DNA from: Amanita rubescens | Lineage: Eukaryota; Basidiomycota; Agaricomycetes; Agaricales; Amanitaceae | Direction: 5' to 3' | Length of the DNA stretch: 64,000 bases | Assembly: GCA_015039365.1 (NCBI GenBank) | Contig: WION01000172.1 | Span: forward strand, 48,016-112,015 | Part shown: positions 34,195-43,539 of the stretch, piece by piece | Position numbering within the stretch: the first letter of the stretch is position 1 | Layout of the letters: each line of letters starts with the position of its first letter | Translations under genes and position numbers: made by a program | Notes under the pieces: model-generated | What the model was told of the DNA's origin: nothing | Seen by the model: the letters and a program-made list of their open reading frames with translations, nothing else | Databases searched by the model: none

Positions 34195-35072
34195 TCATGA
34201 TCGTTTTTTCTTCTTTGCTCCGCGTGTCCGAAAAGCTCTAGCACTACGGCCCCTTCCCACACCCCGCCCTCTTGTTCCTCTACCGCGTCCCCGTGTTGGT
34301 TTCGGTGAAGCTAGCAACAATATATCAACACCATGAAAACGTCAGAGTGCAAAGACGCAATATACGTACCTGGTGGTGATGGCTCCCGCACCTCAACGTC
34401 CTCTTCGTCCGCGTAGTCCGTCCCTGCATCTGTACCCGTGATTATACTTTCGCGCGGTGTCTCAGCAGTATGATTGTCTCCGCTTTCCTGGGTCAACGCA
34501 CCGCTGTCGCTGTCTCCATCCACTAACCCGGCCAAGTCGAGTTTGCTCTTTCCTCTCTTGCGCGCGCTACGCTTTTTAGGATGAGGGGAAGGGGTGGGAA
34601 ATGAGGGCGCAGACGCGGTGGCACGCAACCGCCGCACCAAGATGATGCTCTCGAATTCACCATACGGCAGCGTGAACTCTTCCCGAAAAAAGGGGTGAGT
34701 GGAGAGCGAAGGGGACGGAATGGCAACCGGACTGTGTTTTGAATTAGGGGATTTGCGTCCAAGTCCTGGTGTCCACTGTCTGGTCAACGATCGTCCTTGC
34801 GTTCCTGGCATAACCACGCGACATACGATAGCCTCCAACTGCTCCAAGTTATAGTAACAGACTTCGAGTTTCGCCCATATATCTTCTATGCGGATGGGGT
34901 GCCCCGTTTCTTCGAATATGAGGCTCTGCATAGTGAGGACATGGAAGTAGCGGTGGATGCCAACCGGCCGGGCACGCGTGATAGATTTGAAAAAGGCAAT
35001 GTCACCATCGACGGTGTTCAGAAACGACGCATCAACGGGGTTGTCTGGAAGGGGAACCGTCATTTCGTCCAA
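34195..35072 (-). CDS. EAF7: NuA4 histone acetyltransferase subunit EAF7/MRGBP-like
   Basis: EAF7 (MRGBP in animals) is a non-catalytic subunit of the NuA4 H4/H2A acetyltransferase complex in the nucleus. After MDEMTVPLPDNPVDASFLNT the conserved region reads VDGDIAFFKSITRARPVGIH, then RYFHVLTMQSLI and RIEDIWAKLEVCYYNLEQLE, typical of the CT20/EAF7 domain. It is followed by FTLPYGEFESIILVRRLR and a Lys/Arg-rich linker (PHPKKRSARKRGKSK). An acidic segment ends in PSPPG, and a single intron leads to a last exon of RG-rich sequence (TRGRGRGTRGRGVGRGR) ending AKKKKRS. The phases are clean and no indel is needed. Its start lies less than 100 bases from the duplicated transporter fragment, so its promoter overlaps that duplication. 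Confidence 0.9.
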
Positions 35073-35148
35073 TTATTAGAACAGCACCCAGCATTGTGGA
35101 GGTCGACCACCGTGTTTCTTTGGACAAACATCAGTCACACGAATAGGA

Positions 35149-35629
35149 TATCACTGGTGCATACTCTGGTGCTGCAACCCTGGCCACTTGGAACACGAAC
35201 AATGCTACCCCACACACGAGGCGTGCAACGACGATTGCGATTGGGTTCATCATGACTAATTCTGGTGGAATCTTGGCAACATGGTTACTGGGCGATCTAT
35301 CTCCCGCCCCAAAGTACAGGAATACGACCATTACGCTACTGATCTTTTCTACCCTGATGGTTCTGTTTTCCGCTGTGAACTTGTTTTATCTGTGGGATCA
35401 AAACCGGAGTAAGAGAGCGATCTGGGCGACGATGTCACGAGAGCATGAAGAGCCGGGGTTGGGCGACAAGTCTGCGTGGTTTGAGTACAATCTGTGAAGC
35501 AGATGTAAGTGAACCTAACGGTATATAGTAATAATACATCATGAATGTCGTCAGCAGACTCGTAACCCTCGGCCAAGACCGACTCGGCGATTAGTCAATC
35601 CGCTGGCCATCTTTGTAAGCCGCGTCGGG
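35149..35629 (+). pseudogene. Duplicated 3' fragment of the Dal5-type transporter gene
   Basis: The sequence is nearly identical to 30099-30543: the last coding exon (ATLATWN... to KSAWFEYNL), the stop codon and about 90 bases of 3' flank. It differs by scattered substitutions, a 3-base deletion in the coding part and an insertion of about 36 bases in the flank. No upstream exons of the transporter are present, so it cannot make a working permease. It lies between the EAF7 start and the cystathionine gamma-lyase promoter, 5.05 kb from its parent. Confidence 0.93.
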
Positions 35630-35648
35630 ACATCAGACAGGGCGGGAT

Positions 35649-35654
35649 CACGTG
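35649..35654 (+). promoter_or_regulatory. CACGTG element upstream of cystathionine gamma-lyase
   Basis: The palindrome CACGTG lies 95 bases upstream of the ATG. In yeasts and moulds the bHLH factor Cbf1, with Met4-type bZIP factors, binds this motif in sulfur amino acid genes. Its role here is inference from gene identity and position. Confidence 0.45.
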
Positions 35655-35701
35655 CGGGTGAGCTCGCCATCCTTTCGCAATGCAAATATTCATTAAACGT
35701 T

Positions 35702-35708
35702 TATAAAA
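35702..35708 (+). promoter_or_regulatory. TATA box of cystathionine gamma-lyase
   Basis: TATAAAA lies 41 bases before the ATG, a good core-promoter match for this gene. Confidence 0.55.
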
Positions 35709-35748
35709 GGCGTCATACGATGTCCATTTTTCCTTCAACTCCTCTCTC

Positions 35749-37200
35749 ATGGCTCCCGCTCTTCACATCCTCAGTGCCCCTCACCACGAAGCTAACGGTG
35801 CCGCCACCATCAAGAAGCCCATTAGTCTTGATGGATTTGGCACACGAGCCATCCATGTTGGATCTGAGCCCAATTCATCGACTGGTGCTGTCATTCCGCC
35901 CATATCGTTAAGCACGACCTACAAGCAAGATGCCATTGGCGTACACAAGGTTGGTCACTTCTGGATATTCATCCTCTTTCTTTTCCTAACGTTGTATCAC
36001 AGGGATTTGAGTACTCTCGCTCAGGCAACCCAAATAGAAATGCTCTCGAGGCTACACTTGCCTCCATTGAATCGGGCGGTGCTTATGCCCTGGCACTTGC
36101 ATCCGGATCTTCAACAACCGCAACAGTGTTGCAGTCACTCGGATCAAACGCTCATATTATCAGTGTCAACGACGTGTACGGCGGGACCTTCCGATACATG
36201 CGACGCGTTGCAGCAGAAAACCAAGGATTAGAAACGACATTTTTAGACCTGGAGAACGCGGATGACGATACCATCATTTCTTCCATTCGTGGTAATACAA
36301 AGGTACGTTTTCGGCATCCTCCCCTAAATGGCTCAATGCTGACTGTTGCCTTCTTTATCTTTACGTCATTAGCTCATTTGGATAGAAACGCCCACCAATC
36401 CTACTCTGCGCGTTATAGACATAGCCCACATCGCATCCTTGGCACACTCCCACCCTGCGAAACCCCTCGTTCTGGTAGACAACACCTTCATGTCCCCCTT
36501 TTACTCCTCTCCCCTCCTCCTCGGAGCCGACATCGTGATGCATAGCATCACCAAATATATCAACGGCCACTCGGATGTCGTCATGGGCGCCCTCATCCTC
36601 CCCGCCCACCACGCCTCGCTCCACTCCCACCTCCGATTCTTACAGAACGCCATCGGCGCCGTACCCTCCGCGTACGATTCGTGGCTCGCGCAACGGGGGC
36701 TCAAAACCCTTCATCTACGGATGAAATCACACGGGACAAACGCTCTCGCCGTTGCACGCGCTTTGAGCGCATCACCCTACGTCGAGAGCGTGATATACCC
36801 CGGTTTACGTAGTCACCCGCGTAACGATCGTGCTTATGCCTCGCTCTCACCCCACGCGCGTAGGTTTGCGGATGGGTATATCCAGAACGATCCCCTCCAG
36901 ACGGGTGATTTCCCGTATGGGGGTATGGTTTCGTTTAGGATCAAGGGAGGGAGGAAGGAGGCTGATCGGTTTTTGACGAGTACGAGGTTGTTTACACTTG
37001 CGGAGAGTTTGGGTGGTGTGGAGAGTTTGGCGGAGCACCCTGCGCAGATGACGCATGGGAGTATACCCGAGTCGGAGAGAGAGTTATTGGGGATTGGAGA
37101 GAATCTGATACGGTTGAGTGTGGGTGTAGAGGAAGAGGAAGATTTAGTATGGGATGTTGAGCAGGCGTTGGAAGCTGCTGTGGGCGTTTCACTAAATTAG
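35749..37200 (+). CDS. CYS3: Cystathionine gamma-lyase
   Basis: This PLP enzyme of the transsulfuration pathway splits cystathionine into cysteine, 2-oxobutyrate and ammonia in the cytosol. The protein is about 442 residues in three exons with clean phases. It has GFGTRAIHVGSEPNSSTGAV at the N-terminus, then YSRSGNPNRNALE, ALASGSSTTATVLQSL and DVYGGTFRYMRRV, the WIETPTNPTLRVIDI segment, VLVDNTFMSP and the PLP-lysine motif SITKYINGHSDVVMG (Lys about 228). SAYDSWLAQRGLKTLHLRM and SLGGVESLAEHPAQMTH close the fold. The last two fit gamma-lyases better than beta-lyases or synthases. The C-terminus is acidic (VEEEEDLVWDVEQAL). No indel is needed. The last exon is distinctly GC- and C-rich at its start. 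Confidence 0.97.
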
Positions 37201-39102
37201 AAGCAAATCATTATGTATTGTATGTATATTTTATACCACTAATGTTTTATATGTATCATGGATAGCAACGCATTTCGAGCTCGAGCTGAAACGGGGTGGC
37301 GAAGTACCAACGTATATAGGGCAGGTATATATACGAATAGATCGAAGTGACGACAGCGGCTTCAGGAGTGTCGCCTTCCACATTTGCCCGAAGGTAGTGT
37401 CGCTAGCGGTGGGTCCCGAAAGGGACTAAGTAGGGGTTTGTCAAACCCTCGTTGATCCATCTTGTGGTACTTTGAAACTCCAAGAACGGACACAAGGCAT
37501 GGGTTCTAGGGCAGAGGCTGAGTCGGGTGGCTGTGAGATGGGCCACCTAAAACAACGCGACGCCTTTGAACGTCTGTCTGCTCCAGGCCGCGGCGACTCC
37601 GAGGGGGACTAAGAACCGCGCGAGTGGTCGTTGAACCTTAGGCCAAGCGATTTCGGCAGCTTTAATCGAGCACATCTCTCTTGACGCACGTTGTTAGCAC
37701 CGATCCAATAGCAATATATGCCTAAGGTGCCATTCTTGATCTAGGGTTGGGAGTTGAGACGTCAGCTTGAGAAGCTGGTTGCCCCTCTTGGTGATTGGTT
37801 TGGGTCTGCCCCAATAAAGTCGTGAATCCTTTATACGTCATGGCTGACGAGCTGGCGCCGCCGCCGCCAATCGATCACCGGCAGTGACTCGGTTGACGTT
37901 GCACCGGGATAGCGTCTTCCGGTACTGGTGCACTGCTTTGCGGCCTAGGCCGGCTGCCCTAACTTCAATGCTATGCTTTGAAGCGCTGTGTGGATGTCAC
38001 CGATTGCAGTTTGGTCCGGCTTTATCCTTCGCGGATGACTAAGAGTTGACTGAGTTTTGGAATGGTGAGCTCTCGGGCTCCCGGGCCCACGAACCGGCGT
38101 TGCTGCTGCAAGAATGAAGTAATTAGAGCTGAAGCGTCCTACGGTAAATTTATCGGCGGAAACGCGGGCCAATGGATCACGAGTTGGAAAGGGGAGCGAT
38201 GCAATGGGGCGCGCTTTTTGCTTGAGTCTCAATGGTCATGATCCAGACAGCCCAACGATCATCTTTTTCTTCTTGAGGCATGGGCCAATCGATCATCGGT
38301 CTGAGACGGTGACTGTCCACGAACGTGAGGCTGATGTCACCACTGTATGATGACCCACGTCACCAGACATCCCCGCACCAAAATATTTCGAAGGTTAAGA
38401 GTTCAAGCGTGCAGGTGACCCAGTACTTCTTTTCTTCTGCGGAAATGAAAGTCCTTGAACTTGAACGAACGAGGGTGGGCTGGATCACAGCATTGCGAAT
38501 GTTGTTCTTGGGCCTGTAGTAGAAAGGAAAGCGAGCTGAAGCGCTAGCGTGGTGGACTGAATCAGAGATGCGACGGACTAGTTCCCCTTGAGCGAAACGT
38601 CCATATCGATCATCGGAGCATCATCTTGCCCTGCGGCTCTCCACGTCACCGGACTTGCAACGCACCCTGTTCGCAGGTGAAGCAGTGCTTCTTCCGCGGA
38701 AAAGAGAGGGTGATGCAATGTCGTGCGCAATAGTCGTAGACACGTTCGTTGTTACTAGTTTTTATTTTTAAGGCAAGTTCCGTGGCTGGGTGGGCCGTTC
38801 ATTTGAAGCGCGTGAGCAAGAAGTCCTCGGTGAAAGAAAATTTTGACAGGAGAGACGTTCGGCCATCCGCGTCTTAATTATGAGGAGATGGAAGACGAAC
38901 TCTCGGATACATTCCGTTGTCCCTGTCGCGGATGACGCGATGAGTGTGTCACTTGGTGAGAGACTTTGAACCTGCTGACTCTGGAATGTTCCTGTCACCG
39001 GATCTCACAAACGTGCAAGTCGACCTATACTTTTTTTCAACTCGCGTGACGCTCGGATAGAAAAACCAGCTGACTCGCCTCTAGACTTTTCTCCGCAACA
39101 TC
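37201..39102. repeat. Non-coding region with degenerate repeated segments
   Basis: No supported gene is present in 1.9 kb. Related segments recur: CGATCA(C/T)CGG at about 37869, 38288 and 38614, each followed after some tens of bases by CACGTCACC(A/G)GAC, a (G/T)CAGGTGA motif and a CTTCTTCTGCGG-like stretch. The clearest copies are about 38287-38450 and 38613-38710, roughly 325 bases apart. A further diverged CTGTCACCGGATC copy is near 38993. It may be a decayed tandem array or a non-coding transcript region. It precedes the DUF3602 gene. Confidence 0.5.
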
Positions 39103-40348
39103 ATGTCCAAAAACCAGTCCCCATCCCAAGACGACTCCTCTCGCTCTCGTTCAAGAGGAAGGCTTTCCACTACCCTCGCTGCCCTCAGCGCAAAAATCGC
39201 AAATACCCTCAACTCTCCATCCGAAGATGGCAACCCACAGGCTGGAAGCCCAAAAGGACCCATCCCAGGTGCGGGTTTCACTCGGTGGGGCGTACAACGA
39301 AGTTCGAGTAAAGGTCGAGAAGAAGACCAGAGCACGTTAAGCGAAGCAGGTAAGCCTTTTATCGGGCCAGATAAGCCCAGGCGTATCTTATCTAGTATCG
39401 TGCCTGTGTGCCTGTCCGCGATATCTTATAAATACCGCCCCATTTCTGTCTTATTCTTCCTAACAATCATGCATATGCTAAAGGCTTCTCCTTCTCCTTC
39501 TAAAGGTGACCGCTCCCTCTCCAGAGGCCGCGACGGTTTCGTGCGTGTCCCCTCTCCCTTGTCTCACTCTCTCCTTTATCTCACTCATTTCGCAGTACTC
39601 ATCTGGCCGTGGAGGTGCAGGAAACATCCGCCAGGCCTCCGCATCCCGCGATGCGAGACCCGACACCGGGCCAGACGACTTTTCCAGCCCCCGTGGTAGA
39701 GAACCCCTGTCCCGTTCTGCCTACGGACGCTTCTGGTACCCATGCCTTCTCCACCGGTCGAGGTGGAGCGGGTAACATGCGTTCTCCCTCGAGAGATATG
39801 CGTACCTGGTACTGGTTCCGTCGTAGGTGCTGTCGAAGACCAGCTTATCCGCTCTCACATCGCTGCCGAGCAAGATGCCGTGGTAGGTGTCGTTGCCGTC
39901 CTCGTCCTCTTATACTCAATCCTGACTCGCTACAGCACTCGACTGGAAGAGGCGGCATAGGCAATATGACCGGTGGAAGCAGGTCCCGCTCTCGCGCTCG
40001 AGACTCTACCTCAAACGCTCCTACAAGCGGAACTCACACCCCGTTACACTCTACCGGACGCGGAGGTGCAGGCAACATCTTGTCAGGCCATACACCCAGC
40101 GTGGCAGAAGCGGACGAGATAGACGTTATTGCTCATCTCCCTAGACACTCTGACGATGTGTACGTGTTTTCTTTCCTTTCTCTCTCTTCGTTAACTCACA
40201 AGGAGACAGACACTCAACGGGAAGAGGAGGTGCAGCGAATATAACCCATGCACACGCTCCACCTGTCGAACACACTCATCATCATCACAAGCACGGCGAA
40301 TACGAGTCGACGGGGAGGGGCGGTGCCGGGAATATCGTGCAAACATAG
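39103..40348 (+). CDS. DUF3602/Par32-like protein with six SxGRGGxxN motifs
   Basis: These disordered proteins carry repeats of S-x-GRGG-x-GN(I/M). The yeast member Par32 is phosphorylated under TORC1/Npr1 control and inhibits the ammonium permeases Mep1/Mep3. Here the start MSKNQSPSQDDSSRSRSRGR is Ser/Arg-rich. The six motifs are SSGRGGAGNI, STGRGGAGNM, STGRGGIGNM, STGRGGAGNI, STGRGGAANI and STGRGGAGNI, the last just before the stop. A His-rich link (THHHHKHGEYE) precedes the last motif. Five or six exons are inferred. The family frame changes between the first and second motif (39.69-39.74 kb) and again near 39801 (ATGCGTACCTGG), so at least two indels or missed introns exist. The function in this fungus is inferred from the family only. 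Confidence 0.9.
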
Positions 40349-42022
40349 GACCCGATCTCCTGATGGACAGTTTCCTTTTTTTTACGGATGATCCGCCACT
40401 ACGTACTCTTACATCTATCGTAAACTAAACAGTAAATTTGTTTTCATTGTTCGGAATATACATGCTCCGTTTTTTTGGATATGTCATAGGATCCGTCCGC
40501 TTTTTCAGATTTTTCTCATTTGTTCAGGATCCGATGGCATATGTCTTGACCGACGTCCGCGGTTTTTGTCTTGGATACCAGGGTTTAGATGAGGTTCCTC
40601 GGGGGTCCTACTACTTGTGCCATATGGATGGATGTCCGCGCAAGGCACGCCGTCGTTAGGCCAAAAGAAGTGTGATATGCGCGTGCCTCGGGCTCACAGC
40701 AAACGGAACAGCAAGTGGCGCCATCGTTAACCAAAGAAGTAATATGTCAGACTCGTCGTGGAAGTAATGCTCACTGCTTTACAGCAAAAAGCAACGGCAA
40801 GCCCTTTCGATAACATAACAACACACCAATTGAATCTGGTTCCGTTTTTCAGAATCATTTCAATCCCGCGCACACCCGTTCGGCCATCATTCCAACCATC
40901 GTGCTCGTGAACCTTAATCGCGACTTTCGCTATACGTCACGCGTCACGCGTTCCTAACCCTTAACCCTACTGGCGTTTCCCCGTTGGATACACTCCTTTG
41001 TTTTCAAGTACCAGTTCTTTCACGTGTTTCTTTTCCGGTAGTATGGGTGTATGTGAGAATGGCGTCGGCAGCTTTTCACAGAGCCGGATCTGCGAGAGGA
41101 TGGAACGAGTGCGGATCATCGATCATCGCGCCATCTTCTGAAAACAAGGATAAATTTGGTACTCCGTTTTTTGCTTTTCTTTGATCGCCAATTGTCGTCA
41201 ATGGTATCAAGGCGACTTCAAGAAATCACGAGGGCCAGTGGCACTGGGAAGATGATTACGCATCACTGTTGCAGTCGGCACTGACCACTACTGCGAATTT
41301 CGACGGTTGGATGGGTGTTATAAGATCTAGAATGGCATGCATAACGCGATCTACTCTGTTGGATGCCGTGATCCAGACCAGTAATCTTGTCACAAACTTC
41401 AACTCAAGTCATCTGGTACTACTACTGAGCGCCGACATATATACTAACACCGATTCGACTCGCGTTGAAACAATGACGCTGGACCTTCAATATTCAATCT
41501 TCAAGCTCGATTAACATTTTTTGGCTATTGACGAGAGTGGTAAATTGTTGACCAAGGGCATCGTACTCTGCGGCCTCTAATTTCGCACCTGGGAGAGCAT
41601 GAGATTCGCCTGCCCCGTGATCCATCTGGTGGCGGACGGCATCACTGGCGCAGGTCTCGGGCGACGTGCGCTCAAAATTGAAGAACTGGATTAACGAAAG
41701 ATTGCGGAGATTCCACGTCACACGGTAACCGATGACTTAGATATTGGAAAACCGAGATGAGGAGATTGTGTTTAAGTGAAATTTTACCCCGCTACCTTTG
41801 AGAGGAGTATGAACTTTTGTGGATAATCAACAAATCTAGCTTGCATGGCGCCGAGCTGTTATTGACTTTGTGGTCATCAGCCACTCGTGATGAAACCAGA
41901 TGGATTGACGAGACTGATGCGACGCAATTATGTAACCAGCCAGCAATCTAGAATGAACAACTCCATTGCGTTGACCAATACGAGTAATTAGCTAGTCGAG
42001 AGAGTAGATACCGTCGCGCTGT
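40349..42022. other. Region without a supported gene
   Basis: Short frames at 40438-40659 (plus), 40984-41184 (plus) and 41494-41721 (minus) have no recognised domain or signal peptide. A short CCTAACCCTTAACCCTA stretch lies at 40953-40969. Confidence 0.35.
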
Positions 42023-42574
42023 TTAATACATTTGGGGATTACGGTAACCGTTGTATGCCCCCTTGACCTTCCTTAGCTGGTTCTTCGCCTGCTTCCTCAG
42101 CTTCTTCCTCAGCTTCTTCTGCATCTTCCGAACGTTCGGATCCATCTGATCGACCATCCCCTGAAGCCTCTCTCTCCCCCGGTGCTTTCCCTTAGGGTTC
42201 TGAGCGCCCATCCCGTCCTGCGCACCCATTCCGTCCTGACCACCCATCCCATCCTGAGGATCGGAGACATCATTCTGGGGATCACTGGGCAAACTGGAGT
42301 CATCCATGGTGGCATCGTCACCAGTGGCACGGGCTGACAAAACGGAGCGGAGGTAAAGACCGACATCATCATCGTGGAAGGCGCGAGTCGTCAGCTCGTC
42401 ACTGTTCGTAACAGGAGCAGTAAGTTCACAAACGAATATATAGAAAGAATGTTACACGGACATGACATCAGCATTAAAAGCACGGGTGTAAAGGTCGTCT
42501 TCGAAGCCACGATGGGCGACGGCAAACCCGGAGAGAACAAGGGCAGAGGCAACAAATAGGGTGGAGAGACGCAT
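42023..42574 (-). CDS. Small secreted basic protein with internal repeats
   Basis: The first exon encodes a signal peptide, MRLSTLFVASALVLSGFAVA, with a likely cut before HRGFEDD. A GTAACA...CAG intron (phase 2) joins to the second exon. Two related segments follow, DLYTRAFNADV and ELTTRAFHDDDV. Next is an Asp-rich stretch with three QDGMG(G/A) repeats, then a strongly basic helical C-terminus (MQKKLRKKLRKQAKNQLRKV) ending NPQMY. The mature protein of about 145 residues has no cysteines. The composition suits a processed secreted peptide or effector-like protein, but no family is recognised and no host context is visible. The signal peptide and clean exon join are the main support. Confidence 0.7.
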
Positions 42575-43539
42575 GATCAACAGCGGTTGTTATAGGTTCA
42601 GCTAGTTAGAAGATCAGTCGCTATTCTGGACCCATGAGAGGGAACACTCACTGGCCAGCACTGGGGAGGAAACTTGGTACGCCTGCGTATTTTATACAGC
42701 GCAGCTCGTACTAGATTGGTTAGATGCGTTACCGCGCTGTCATCTTGGCGTATGAAAATATATGTATGATCCCCTAAATGCGGTGATGAAACAAAAAAAA
42801 GTGACAGAGAAGCTGTGTGCCAAGTCTTTTTTTCTTCTTCCGAACAGCAAAAAGTCTATTGGAGAATCATGTCGTAAACACATGACGACGACGCCACCTC
42901 ATGGGCGGTTTGTAAAAACGGTGCATAAGTAGCCAATATATCATACGACAGGTAATCAGTATGAGGCAGAAGCCTGAGTCCACGGTGCGGGGGAAAATGA
43001 GTGATTAGATAGTCAGAATATAAAAGAGGAGCTCGTTCTGTACCCGTCCCCAAATTTCGCAGGGACCCACGCATCTTGGAGTCTTGGCGTGAGCCGTTTA
43101 CGTAGCCTGCCGATGGGCACGCCCCATGTGTGGTGCGGCGGTATCTCTCCCGATTTGAATTCTGGTGCCCTACTCATCGGACGCCAGTGCCTGAGACAGC
43201 GGGAGCTGACGGAAACCTGGCACCGCCGTCAAGGTCGGTGATTGGGCCAATGAGAAAAAGATGCTGCCTTTGACTTTGGGAATATGGTGTGGGATAAGGG
43301 CTCGAGCCGTGAGAGAGGCTCGATGGAGGACGGAGAAGTTCGGTGGAGTCAAGAGGGCTTGTGTGCGAGGATTCGCCGAGGAATCTGGTGCCCTCGTAGG
43401 TTGGTCACTGGTATGTGACGATCAATCAAAAGATCAAAAGACTTTGTCATGTTCAGCGCCCATATACGTACAGGTACGTATAAGGATGACGGTGAGTCTC
43501 GGTGACTTTTACGCTGATCAAATCATTTTATTCGGTATC
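42575..43539. other. Intergenic region, divergent promoters
   Basis: The region lies between the secreted-protein gene (minus) and the deaminase-like gene (plus). A 72-codon minus frame at 42856-43074 has no support. The open frame upstream of the chosen deaminase start (43261-43539) is probably leader sequence. Confidence 0.4.

Noticed and set aside
37850..39010. CRISPR-like or satellite array
   Set aside because: The units are too diverged and unequally spaced, with no constant repeat and spacer lengths; the host is also a fungus.
40953..40969. Telomere-like CCTAACCCTTAACCCTA
   Set aside because: Only two imperfect units occur inside ordinary sequence with genes on both sides; this is too short to be an interstitial telomere.
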